From Marinomonas sp. KMM3893 (GTDB taxonomy: Bacteria; Pseudomonadota; Gammaproteobacteria; Pseudomonadales; Marinomonadaceae), in the NCBI RefSeq assembly GCF_004352855.1, contig NZ_SJSC01000005.1, positions 124,001 through 188,000 on the forward strand: DNA of 64,000 nucleotides, read 5' to 3'. Each line of letters opens with the position of its first letter. Position 1 is the first letter of the stretch. The position numbers and the translations under genes were made by a program. Below the pieces are notes generated by a model, which did no database searches, had not been told where the DNA came from, and saw only the letters and a program-made list of their open reading frames with translations. Below, piece after piece: positions 17,834-26,024 of the stretch.

Positions 17834-19399
17834 GTGGCGGAAACATTGAAAAAGCGGCATTCGATAGCACGTATCGAATTAGCAAATATCACTAAACAGT
17901 ACCCCGGTTGCCTTGCCAATGACAGTGTCAGCTTGACGCTCATGCCAGGCGAAATTCATGCTCTATTGGGTGAAAACGGCGCAGGAAAAAGCACCCTAGT
18001 AAAAACCATTTATGGCGTTGTCGCTCCTGACAGTGGCGACATTCTCTGGGATGGCAAAGCGGTTGAAATTAAATCACCATCGAAGGCAAGAGAACTTGGC
18101 ATCGGCATGGTGTTTCAACATTTTTCATTGTTTGAAACATTAACGGTCAGCCAAAATATTGAATTGTGCCTAAGCAAAACACAATTGACCTCGATTGGTA
18201 ATCTTTCTCATAAAATCAGTGAGCTCTCAACGAAATATGGTTTAAACGTCGACCCTAGCCGCTACGTTCATTCATTATCCATCGGCGAAAGACAACGCGT
18301 TGAGATAATGCGCTGCTTAGTGCAATCCGTGAAGCTATTAATACTAGATGAACCAACCTCAGTGTTAACACCACAGGAAGTCTCTGGTCTGTTTGTGGTA
18401 TTACGCACTTTGGCAAAAGAAGGCTGCAGCATTCTTTTTATCAGCCATAAACTGCATGAAGTGACTGAGATTTGCCAACAAGCCACCATATTGCGAGCAG
18501 GCAAAGTCATTGCAACCTGTGAACCTGCTCGAGAAACCCCCGCGACGATTGCCAAAATGATGGTGGGGGAATTGGCCGAGCAAGACGCAGGCTACTCGAA
18601 GAAAGAAGGTCATCACACGTTGTTCACCGTGAGCGCCCTGAATCTCACCACCAAACAGCCTTTTGGCACCAGCCTAAAAAACATTAACTTTGAGTTAAAA
18701 GCCGGCGAAATTCTTGGTATTGCAGGTGTTGCAGGCAATGGTCAAGATGAACTCATGGCCATAATCAGTGGTGAAGACGAGCGCAACACAGGTCACGCCC
18801 TGTCACTTGAAGAACAGAGTATTGGCCAACTCAGCGCCGGACAACGTCGCAAGCTTGGCATGGCGTACGTGCCTGAAGAACGCTTAGGTCGTGGCGCAGT
18901 GCCAGACATGAGCCTCACGGAAAATACGCTACTGACCCACAGCCAAGGTTTTATCAAAAAAGGCCTAGTGCAATGGCAACCCTTAAAAGCATACGCCAAC
19001 AAATTGATCGTTCAATACAAGGTCAAATGCCACGGGGAATTCTCGGAAGCCAAAAGCCTCAGTGGTGGTAATTTACAGAAATTCATCATGGGCCGCGAAA
19101 TTGGCCAAAACCCAAAAGTATTAATTTGTGCGCACCCGACCTGGGGCGTTGATGTCGGCGCGGCATTGGCTATCCATCAGGCTTTACTCGCTCTGCGCGA
19201 TCAAGGCGCGGCGATTTTGCTGGTGTCTGAAGACATTGATGAGTTGTTTTTGTTAGCGGACCGCATGGCTGCCGTGTGTGACGGGCATTTATCTCCGGTT
19301 GTCAAAACCGCCGACACTAGCATTGATCAAATAGGCCAATGGATGGCGGGCACCTTTATTAGCACTCCCGCTCACCACACTGAGGAAACAACGGCATGA
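17834..19399 (+). CDS. BMP-type purine/nucleoside ABC transporter, ATP-binding protein
   Basis: A 521-residue duplicated ATPase that powers import in the NupABC/YufNOPQ family. The first nucleotide-binding domain has Walker A 'GENGAGKSTLVK' (about residue 51), signature 'LSIGERQRVEI' and Walker B 'LLILDEPTSVL'. The second has the degenerate Walker A 'GVAGNGQDELM', signature 'LSGGNLQKF' and 'VLICAHPTWGVDVG', as usual for this class. It starts at GTG. Its end overlaps the first permease gene by four bases. Purine-catabolic neighbours suggest a purine base, nucleoside or ureide as substrate. Confidence 0.93.
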   Translation: MAETLKKRHSIARIELANITKQYPGCLANDSVSLTLMPGEIHALLGENGAGKSTLVKTIYGVVAPDSGDILWDGKAVEIKSPSKARELGIGMVFQHFSLFETLTVSQNIELCLSKTQLTSIGNLSHKISELSTKYGLNVDPSRYVHSLSIGERQRVEIMRCLVQSVKLLILDEPTSVLTPQEVSGLFVVLRTLAKEGCSILFISHKLHEVTEICQQATILRAGKVIATCEPARETPATIAKMMVGELAEQDAGYSKKEGHHTLFTVSALNLTTKQPFGTSLKNINFELKAGEILGIAGVAGNGQDELMAIISGEDERNTGHALSLEEQSIGQLSAGQRRKLGMAYVPEERLGRGAVPDMSLTENTLLTHSQGFIKKGLVQWQPLKAYANKLIVQYKVKCHGEFSEAKSLSGGNLQKFIMGREIGQNPKVLICAHPTWGVDVGAALAIHQALLALRDQGAAILLVSEDIDELFLLADRMAAVCDGHLSPVVKTADTSIDQIGQWMAGTFISTPAHHTEETTA

Positions 19400-20463
19400 T
19401 GCGCATCCAAGCTAGGACCGAGCCCAGTTCACTAATGAAGGTCGCATCACCACTGATCGCCATTGTGTGCACCTTACTTTTCGGCTGCATTCTCTTTTCA
19501 GCCCTAAATAAAAACCCTTTTGAAGCCTTGCATGTTTTGCTGATCGCACCTCTTTCCGACATGTACAACGTTGGCGAAATGCTGGTCAAAATGGGACCGC
19601 TATTATTGTGCGCTGTTGGCTTGTCGCTTTGTTACCGCGCCAATATGTGGAACATTGGTGCTGAAGGCCAGCTACTGGCAGGCGCCTTGGGTGGCTCGGT
19701 GGTTGCTCTGACTTTCATCGATTCAGAGTCGGTATTCGTACTGCCTTGTGCTCTGCTCGCCGGCATTGTTTCTGGCATGTTATGGGCCGCCATTCCGACC
19801 TTTCTCAAACTGCGCTTTAACTCAAATTTAATATTGACCACCATCATGTTTAACTACATAGGTCTGTATCTATTAATTTGGGCTGTCAATGGGCCTTTAA
19901 GAGACCCTGACGGCTATGGCTTCCCGGAATCCGCGTTGTTTTCAGAAGCCGCCACTTTGCCGACCTTGTTTGACGGAAGCCGCATTCACTTGGGCATTTT
20001 ATTTGCCATTCTGTCTGCCTTCATTGGTTGGTTTGTGCTCACAAAAACTCACCTAGGCTTCCAGATTCGAGTCTTTGGTGCGGATGAGCCTGCCGCTAAA
20101 TACGCCGGTTTTAATAGCAAAAAACTCAGCTGGTTTGTGATGCTTTTTTCTGGCGCACTGGCAGGACTGGCTGGCGTATCGGAAGTCACCGGCCCCATTG
20201 GTCAACTGGTTCCAAATGTGTCTCCTGGTTATGGCTATTCTGCCATCATAGTGGCCTATTTAGGTCGCTTGCACCCACTGGGCGCGATCGTTGCGGCCAT
20301 CTTTTTGGCGGTGCTCTACATGGGCGGTGATTTAGCGCAAATTCAAATGGGCATTCCCGTGGCGGTGGTTGGTATGTTCCAAGGTGTTTTACTGTTCTTC
20401 CTATTGGCGTGTGACTTCTTCATTCGTAACCGCCTTATTTTCAACAAACAAGCTACTCATTAG
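19396..20463 (+). CDS. BMP-type ABC transporter permease, first subunit
   Basis: A 355-residue integral membrane protein of the branched-chain/ribose permease superfamily (YufP/NupB type). It shows about nine to ten hydrophobic segments and the family motifs 'MWNIGAEGQLLAGA', 'FNSNLILTTIMFNYI' and 'GYGYSAIIVAYLGRLHPLGAI'. It overlaps the ATPase gene and is followed nine bases later by the second permease, so the three are one transcript and form the heterodimeric channel of the importer. Confidence 0.93.
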   Translation: MMRIQARTEPSSLMKVASPLIAIVCTLLFGCILFSALNKNPFEALHVLLIAPLSDMYNVGEMLVKMGPLLLCAVGLSLCYRANMWNIGAEGQLLAGALGGSVVALTFIDSESVFVLPCALLAGIVSGMLWAAIPTFLKLRFNSNLILTTIMFNYIGLYLLIWAVNGPLRDPDGYGFPESALFSEAATLPTLFDGSRIHLGILFAILSAFIGWFVLTKTHLGFQIRVFGADEPAAKYAGFNSKKLSWFVMLFSGALAGLAGVSEVTGPIGQLVPNVSPGYGYSAIIVAYLGRLHPLGAIVAAIFLAVLYMGGDLAQIQMGIPVAVVGMFQGVLLFFLLACDFFIRNRLIFNKQATH

Positions 20464-20472
20464 GAGCCCGTT

Positions 20473-21405
20473 GTGGACGCAGATTTAATCGTTCAAATCT
20501 TATTTGCCGCCATTAAAACCGGCACGCCGTTATTGCTTATTGCATTAGGAGAAGTCATTTGTGAAAAGTCAGGTGTGCTCAATCTAGGCCAAGAAGGCAT
20601 GATGCTCATGGGCGCTGTGGTTGGCTTCATTGCGGCCTACGCCACAGGCAACGCTGGACTGGGCGTATTGGGCGCCATGCTAATGGGCAGTTTTATGAGC
20701 CTTATCTTTGCCGTATTAGTGCTTCAGCTGGGCGCGAATCAAGTGGCCACTGGTTTGGCTCTCACCATCTTCGGCACAGGCCTAAGCGCTTTTGTTGGTT
20801 CTGATTTTGTGGGCAATACCGTGCAAGGTTTCCAGCCAATTGCCATTCCCGTGCTGTCTTCTATCCCTTACTTAGGAGACATTTTATTCAAACATGACAT
20901 CTTGGTTTATCTGTCTTTCGTATTAGCGGTTGTCATTGCTTATGTGGCCAATAAAACGCGTGTGGGCTTGGTACTCAAGGCCGTCGGAGAAAACCCTCAT
21001 GCGGCCAATGCCATTGGCATCAAGGTGCTGCAAGTCCGTTATCTTGCCATTCTGTTTGGTGGTGCCATGACAGGACTAGCAGGCGCCTATATGTCCCTTG
21101 TTTATACCCCAATGTGGGCCGAAAACATGACCGCTGGCCGTGGTTGGATTGCATTGGCCTTGGTGGTATTCGCCTCATGGCGCGTTGGTCGCATCATGCT
21201 TGGCGCGTATTTATTTGGCTTTGCCAGCATCATGCATTTGGTTCTACAAGGGCTGGGCGTGAACATTTCGTCCAACCTGTTGGCCATGATGCCTTACGTG
21301 GCCACTGTGATTGTTATGGTCATTATCAGCGCCGATCAGTTTAAAGAAAAATTGTTAGCCCCCAGATCTCTAGGAAAACCATTCGACCCTAGGAATATGG
21401 CGTAA
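20473..21405 (+). CDS. BMP-type ABC transporter permease, second subunit
   Basis: A 310-residue membrane protein (YufQ/NupC type), partner of the preceding permease. Motifs are 'EKSGVLNLGQEGMMLMGA', 'LGANQVATGLALTIFGTGLSAF' and 'GENPHAANAIGI', typical of the family. It starts at GTG after TAGGAGCC. A short perfect hairpin lies between it and the binding-protein gene. Confidence 0.93.
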   Translation: MDADLIVQILFAAIKTGTPLLLIALGEVICEKSGVLNLGQEGMMLMGAVVGFIAAYATGNAGLGVLGAMLMGSFMSLIFAVLVLQLGANQVATGLALTIFGTGLSAFVGSDFVGNTVQGFQPIAIPVLSSIPYLGDILFKHDILVYLSFVLAVVIAYVANKTRVGLVLKAVGENPHAANAIGIKVLQVRYLAILFGGAMTGLAGAYMSLVYTPMWAENMTAGRGWIALALVVFASWRVGRIMLGAYLFGFASIMHLVLQGLGVNISSNLLAMMPYVATVIVMVIISADQFKEKLLAPRSLGKPFDPRNMA

Positions 21406-21416
21406 CGATGATAAAA

Positions 21417-21432
21417 CGTGTGAAATCACACG
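21417..21432 (+). other. Intercistronic hairpin between permease and binding-protein genes
   Basis: CGTGTGA and TCACACG are separated by two bases, so the RNA stem is six pairs with an AAAT loop. It probably protects or attenuates mRNA, giving a different level for the binding protein than for the membrane subunits. Confidence 0.5.
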
Positions 21433-21491
21433 CCCTTGTTTATAAATAGATATCATAAAAAAAATGCCTTAGGGCACAAAAGGAGCTCAAA

Positions 21492-22559
21492 ATGAAACTA
21501 AAGAGTTTGTTAGTTGGTCTTGGACTGATGGCGGGGGTCAGCTTGGCGCACGCCGAAGAACCTTTCAAAGTTGGCTTTGTCTATGTTGGCCCTATTGGCG
21601 ACCTTGGCTGGAGCTATGAGCACGACCGTGGCCGTGAGGAAATGCAGAAATACTTTGGCGACAAGGTCAAAACGACTTTTGTGGAAAACGTCGCAGAAGG
21701 AGCCGATGCACAACGCGTTATCACCCAGCTTGCTAAAGCAGGCAACCAAGTTATCTTTACCACGTCGTTTGGTTTTATGAACCCTACGGTCAAGGTAGCA
21801 AAACGCTTCCCTAACGTGGTGTTCGAACACGCTACTGGCTACAAACGCGCTAAAAACCTCGGCACTTACACCCTTCGCACGTATGAAGGTCGTTATGTCT
21901 CTGGTGTCACCGCCGGTCTATTAACCAAAACCAACACCATTGGTTACATTGGCGCCTTCCCTATTCCTGAAGTCATTCGTGATATTGATGCGACTTATAT
22001 GGGGGCGAAAAGCGTTAACCCTGACGTTAAGCTAAAAATTGTGTGGGCAAACACCTGGTATGATCCAGGTAAAGAAACAGACGCGGCCAATGCGTTAATG
22101 GATCAGGGCGTCGATGTTCTAATACAGCATACAGACAGCCCAGCACCGCTTATTGCGGCACAAAAACGTGGCATTCGCGCGATCGGCCAAGCCTCAGACA
22201 TGAGTAAATTTGCGCCCAAAGCGCACGTTTTCTCCGTCCGTGATAACTGGGCGCCGTACTACATCAAAACCGTGCAACAAGTCATGGACGGTACTTGGAA
22301 ATCTCAAGATTTCTGGGGCGGACTCCATGATGATATGTTGCAGCTTACTTCTATTAACCCGAACTTACCTGCCGATGTGCGCGCCAAAATTGACGCCACT
22401 TATCAAGGTGTGAAATCTGGTACGATTCAGCCATTCAAAGGCCCAATCACAGACAACACTGGCAAGATAGTGGTACCAGCAGGCCACACACTAACTGACA
22501 AAGAGTTAGCAAAAGTAAACTGGTATGTTGACGGCATCACAGATAAAGTTCCTAATTAG
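21492..22559 (+). CDS. BMP family substrate-binding lipoprotein-like periplasmic protein
   Basis: A 355-residue periplasmic receptor of the Bmp/PnrA family. The N-terminus is a Sec signal peptide with likely cleavage after 'SLAHA' (about residue 22) and no lipobox, so it should be soluble in the periplasm. The mature part starts 'EEPFKVGFVYVGPIGDLGWSYEHDRGREEM', the standard Bmp opening that includes ligand-binding residues; 'EHATGYKRAKNLGTY' and 'GYIGAFPIPEVIRDI' follow. Family members bind nucleosides or purine derivatives. AAAGGAGC precedes the ATG. A terminator follows, closing the ABC operon. Confidence 0.93.
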   Translation: MKLKSLLVGLGLMAGVSLAHAEEPFKVGFVYVGPIGDLGWSYEHDRGREEMQKYFGDKVKTTFVENVAEGADAQRVITQLAKAGNQVIFTTSFGFMNPTVKVAKRFPNVVFEHATGYKRAKNLGTYTLRTYEGRYVSGVTAGLLTKTNTIGYIGAFPIPEVIRDIDATYMGAKSVNPDVKLKIVWANTWYDPGKETDAANALMDQGVDVLIQHTDSPAPLIAAQKRGIRAIGQASDMSKFAPKAHVFSVRDNWAPYYIKTVQQVMDGTWKSQDFWGGLHDDMLQLTSINPNLPADVRAKIDATYQGVKSGTIQPFKGPITDNTGKIVVPAGHTLTDKELAKVNWYVDGITDKVPN

Positions 22560-22567
22560 TCTTTTAA

Positions 22568-22600
22568 GGCAGCCAACACCATTGGCTGCCTTTTCTCTTT
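22568..22600 (+). terminator. Rho-independent terminator of the ABC operon
   Basis: GGCAGCCAA and TTGGCTGCC form a perfect nine-base stem around a CACCA loop, followed by TTTTCTCTTT. Confidence 0.9.
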
Positions 22601-22682
22601 ATCCATTTTAACGTTTAACCATACCGTTTGATCCCCTTCCCACCTTTGCTTCACCAAGGGTTTATTATATTAAGGAAAGACA

Positions 22683-23036
22683 ATGGGCTATCTAACAACA
22701 CATGTTCTAGATACTGCGCACGGCACGCCCGCCGCCAAGGTATCCGTCACATTGTATCGTCTTAATGACGGCCAAAAGACGACGATAATGAACACGGTTA
22801 CCAACGAAGATGGGCGCTGCGAGCAGCCGATCCTGCCCGACAGTGATTTCAAAAAAGGCGTTTATGAACTTGAATTCGCCATTGGTGACTATTACCGAAG
22901 CAAAAACATCCCATTAGAAGAGCCGTTATTTTTAGATGACGTCATCATACGCTTCGGCATCAGTGATGAATCCAGCCACTACCATGTGCCTGTGCTTGTT
23001 TCTCCCTACGGTTACAGCACCTACCGTGGCAGTTAA
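22683..23036 (+). CDS. uraH: 5-hydroxyisourate hydrolase
   Basis: Hydrolyses 5-hydroxyisourate to OHCU, the substrate of UraD. The 117-residue transthyretin-like protein has the conserved N-terminal 'LTTHVLDTAHGTPA' and ends in 'PYGYSTYRGS', the Tyr-Arg-Gly-Ser tail that separates the enzyme from vertebrate transthyretin. No signal peptide. It has an AAGGA site and is followed 20 bases later by xdhC. Urate oxidase, which would make its substrate, is not in the window. Confidence 0.95.
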   Translation: MGYLTTHVLDTAHGTPAAKVSVTLYRLNDGQKTTIMNTVTNEDGRCEQPILPDSDFKKGVYELEFAIGDYYRSKNIPLEEPLFLDDVIIRFGISDESSHYHVPVLVSPYGYSTYRGS

Positions 23037-23056
23037 CCAGTAATGAGGGACGACAC

Positions 23057-23857
23057 ATGAACACCAAATGGCTACAAGAAGCGGCCCGATGGGAAAAATC
23101 TGGCATCGATTTTGTGATGGTCTCAGTATTGTCGATTAAAGGTTCCACGCCTAGGGAGATCGGAGCTCGCATGTTAGTCAGTCAACATGCCTTATATGGT
23201 ACCGTCGGCGGTGGCAACCTTGAATGGCAAGCCATTGCCAGAGCAAGAGAGAGGCTGGCAACAGGCGACAATGTTCCGCAAACACACGATTACCCATTGG
23301 GCGCGACACTGGGGCAATGCTGTGGTGGATTTGTGACTTTATTATTTGAGAGCATGATGCAAACACCGCTTCATATTGCCATCTTTGGCGCTGGGCACGT
23401 TGGCAGAGCCATTGTCCATTGCCTAGAAAACATCCCATGCCAAGTCACATGGATAGACAGCCGTGAACAAGAGTTTCCTGCTCATATCCCAAGCAATACT
23501 CGAGTGCAATTGAGCGAATACCCCGTTGATGAAATCAATGCGCTGCCAACCCAAAGTTACTTTTTAATAGTCACTCATAATCACCAACTGGATTTAGAAC
23601 TTACCGAAGCCGCGCTAAAGCGCAATGATGCCGCTTTTATTGGTGTCATCGGTTCGAAAACCAAAAGCGCTCGCTTTCGCCACCGACTGCACAGTAAAGG
23701 TTTCAGTGACGCACAAATCGCCAGCATGCACTGCCCTATGGGCGATACAGAAATACACTCCAAACAACCGGGTGAAATTGCCATCTCAGTTTTAGCACAA
23801 GTGTTAAAAATACGAGCAACACAAGAAGTACCCGCCACACAAGCGGTGTCAATTTAA
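23057..23857 (+). CDS. xdhC: Xanthine dehydrogenase accessory protein XdhC
   Basis: XdhC binds molybdenum cofactor and helps sulfurate and insert it into xanthine dehydrogenase. The 266-residue protein has the N-terminal XdhC/CoxI domain ('VLSIKGSTPREIGARMLVS', 'GTVGGGNLEWQAI', 'LGATLGQCCGG', with the family's paired Cys) and a C-terminal Rossmann-like domain ('IAIFGAGHVGRAIVH', 'GVIGSKTKSARFRHRL'). It lies between uraH and the deaminase gene in one apparent operon. The xdhA and xdhB subunit genes it serves are not in the window. Confidence 0.94.
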   Translation: MNTKWLQEAARWEKSGIDFVMVSVLSIKGSTPREIGARMLVSQHALYGTVGGGNLEWQAIARARERLATGDNVPQTHDYPLGATLGQCCGGFVTLLFESMMQTPLHIAIFGAGHVGRAIVHCLENIPCQVTWIDSREQEFPAHIPSNTRVQLSEYPVDEINALPTQSYFLIVTHNHQLDLELTEAALKRNDAAFIGVIGSKTKSARFRHRLHSKGFSDAQIASMHCPMGDTEIHSKQPGEIAISVLAQVLKIRATQEVPATQAVSI

Positions 23858-23874
23858 TAGAAAAGAGGTAAGCC

Positions 23875-24888
23875 ATGAGTGTAACCACACTGATGACACT
23901 GGCTGAGAAAATGCCAAAAACAGAACTCCATCTACACATCGAAGGAACCTTCGAGCCAGAGCAAATGTTCGAATTGGCAACGCGCAACAAGGTAACGCTA
24001 AAATACGCGTCAGTGGATGAGTTAAAAGCCGCCTATCAGTTTACTAATCTGCAAGATTTCTTAGACCTATACTATCAAGGCATGTCGGTTCTGCTAAAAG
24101 AAGCGGATTTTTACGACCTAACCATGGCGTACCTGCGCAAAGTACACAGTGAAAACGTTGTCCATGTAGAGATTTTCTTCGATCCTCAAGGGCATTTATC
24201 CCGTGGTGTGTCGTTCGAAACACAAATAACGGGGATCTACCGAGCACTGCAAGACGCAGAACAACAATGGGGAATGAGCTTTAAGCTTATTATGTCTTTC
24301 TTGCGCCACCTAAGTGAAGAAAGTGCTTTTGACACCCTAGAGCTGGCCAAACCCTTTTTGCATTGGATTGATGGCGTAGGGCTCGACAGCTCTGAATTGG
24401 GGCATCCGCCAGAAAAATTCCAACAGGTTTTCAAAGCCTGCCAAGACCTTGGCCTTAAAGTCACCGCACACGCCGGAGAAGAAGGTCCTCCTGAGTACGT
24501 CTGGCAAGCCATTGACTTGATCAAGGTGGACCGTATCGACCACGGCAACCGCGCCTTAGAAGACATGAATTTGGTGGCTAGCGTAAAAGAAAAGCAGTTG
24601 ACCTTAACGGTTTGCCCTCTGTCCAACTTGAAGCTTTGTGTGGTCGAAGATCTCTCAGACCACCCGATTAAACACATGCTAGCGTTAGGGTTAAAAGCCA
24701 CAGTGAATTCGGATGACCCTGCGTATTTTGGGGGCTACATGAACGACAACTACCGCGCCCTAATTAAAGACTCAGGCATTGATAAAGCCGAACTCTATCA
24801 ATTGGCACACAACGGCATCGAAGGGAGCTGGATGAGTAACGAACAAAAAGCGGCGCACTTGGCCACATTAGCCACACTGTTCGCTTAA
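23875..24888 (+). CDS. Adenine deaminase of the adenosine-deaminase fold
   Basis: A 337-residue metal-dependent deaminase. Zinc ligands are visible in 'ELHLHIEGT', 'THAGEE' and 'NSDDP'. Features such as 'FFDPQGHLSRG', 'SELGHPPEKF' and 'CPLSNLKLCVV' match bacterial proteins once named adenosine deaminase but later shown to act on adenine, converting it to hypoxanthine. Salvage into xanthine dehydrogenase substrate fits the adjacent xdhC. Adenosine as substrate is not excluded from sequence alone. The ATG follows AGAGGTAAG; a perfect terminator follows the gene. Confidence 0.87.
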   Translation: MSVTTLMTLAEKMPKTELHLHIEGTFEPEQMFELATRNKVTLKYASVDELKAAYQFTNLQDFLDLYYQGMSVLLKEADFYDLTMAYLRKVHSENVVHVEIFFDPQGHLSRGVSFETQITGIYRALQDAEQQWGMSFKLIMSFLRHLSEESAFDTLELAKPFLHWIDGVGLDSSELGHPPEKFQQVFKACQDLGLKVTAHAGEEGPPEYVWQAIDLIKVDRIDHGNRALEDMNLVASVKEKQLTLTVCPLSNLKLCVVEDLSDHPIKHMLALGLKATVNSDDPAYFGGYMNDNYRALIKDSGIDKAELYQLAHNGIEGSWMSNEQKAAHLATLATLFA

Positions 24889-24935
24889 TCGCCATTCCTC
24901 GCGCTAACCCGCAATCCTGCTCAAACACTACTGAC

Positions 24936-24970
24936 AAGAAACCATAACATGCTATTATGGTTTCTTTTTT
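24936..24970 (+). terminator. Rho-independent terminator after the deaminase gene
   Basis: AAGAAACCATAA and TTATGGTTTCTT pair perfectly, with a run of Ts overlapping and following the right arm. Confidence 0.92.
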
Positions 24971-24988
24971 ATTTTGAGCTTCATATCA

Positions 24989-25357
24989 ATGACAACAACA
25001 GACTTCTCTTCCGATGCTTTTTTCCGTTTACCAAGTAACAGCCGTTATGAGGAAGTCATTAAACATCTAAAAAGAAATCGCAGTATTTTTGTATTAGCCG
25101 ACTCGGAAGGTTGTTTAATCATTGATTTAGGCAGCGATAAAGTATTGCCTATTTGGCCCACCGCTGAACTTGCCACGGAATGGGGCGCTCAAGAATACGC
25201 CGGTTTCCAAGCAATGGAAGTATCTGCACAAGACTGGTCTGAAAAATGGCTAACCGGAATGAACAATGATGGTTTCTGTGTTGGCGTGGCTTCTAACTTA
25301 GCGGGCGAATGCATTGTTTCTTCTGCTCAAGAGCACCAACACGACATTCAAGCATAA
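24989..25357 (+). CDS. DUF2750 family protein
   Basis: A 122-residue soluble protein fitting DUF2750: 'RYEEVIKHLKRNRSIFVLADSEGCLIID', 'LPIWPTAELATEW' and 'DWSEKWLTGMNNDGFCVGV'. The family has no known function. The start chosen is ATG (MTTTDFSS), although an in-frame TTG lies five codons upstream. It begins only 18 bases after the end of the preceding terminator, so its promoter must overlap that region. No partner gene is evident. Confidence 0.82.
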   Translation: MTTTDFSSDAFFRLPSNSRYEEVIKHLKRNRSIFVLADSEGCLIIDLGSDKVLPIWPTAELATEWGAQEYAGFQAMEVSAQDWSEKWLTGMNNDGFCVGVASNLAGECIVSSAQEHQHDIQA

Positions 25358-25399
25358 TCCTAATCGCCATAAAGTAATCACTTATTAGACAGTATTTTG

Positions 25400-25849
25400 A
25401 TGACGTTGAGCTCGGCCACTAGGCACGCAACAGCCGTTTCTCAGATTATGCGCCGGAACGCTTTTATTAGCTTGTTCGCAATGGCGCTTATCTATATTGC
25501 GCCGCTTATTTCTCAGCTAAATCATGCCTCTATGAACCATGAATCTATGAATCATGGGGCTATGAATCATGAGAGCCATCAAAATACGGCCCCGTCCCTC
25601 GCCGCTCAACCCCTTGCGACATCAGACAGTGCCGCCAACCACTTTGGGTTAGAAGCGGCTTGTGGCTACTGTACGTTATTGTTTCATTTAAACTGGCTCA
25701 ATGTCTTTTCGTTCTCGTTACCGATTATTCCGCAACAGGCTTACCTTGCCATTGCCGCCGCCATTTTAGAGATTGAACTGCCCCCCACTTATGCCGCCAT
25801 ACAACCTAGGGCACCGCCACGCCTGTCGCTCCATACTGATATCACCTAA
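25400..25849 (+). CDS. DUF2946 family membrane protein with Met/His-rich repeats
   Basis: A 149-residue protein with one N-terminal hydrophobic segment (about 18-38), a Met-Asn-His repeat (MNHESMNHGAMNHESH, about 46-61) and the DUF2946 'ACGYCTLLFHL' motif followed by a second hydrophobic stretch. Met and His repeats and a CxxC are typical copper ligands; DUF2946 genes often sit beside TonB receptors and PepSY proteins in metal-uptake or copper loci. The gene precedes a PepSY gene here, which supports a metal role but does not settle copper versus iron. Start is the ATG following an in-frame TTG. Confidence 0.78.
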   Translation: MTLSSATRHATAVSQIMRRNAFISLFAMALIYIAPLISQLNHASMNHESMNHGAMNHESHQNTAPSLAAQPLATSDSAANHFGLEAACGYCTLLFHLNWLNVFSFSLPIIPQQAYLAIAAAILEIELPPTYAAIQPRAPPRLSLHTDIT

Positions 25850-26024
25850 ATAACACACGACGGTTTCTAGTTAATTTAGTCACTCAACTCAGGCATTTGA
25901 ACTGAGCACAAGGCTGAATTAAAAACGGTCGTCTTTATCACAGTTACCCTGTTTACCTGAAGTTTGCCGCCGCTTTCTGCGAACAGACACTCAGGCGAAA
26001 CGGTTTTATGGACTTTATCTTGTT

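Noticed and set aside
21417..21432. CRP-like TGTGA/TCACA site
   Set aside because: The arms are only two bases apart; a CRP site needs six. It is read as a small RNA hairpin between genes.
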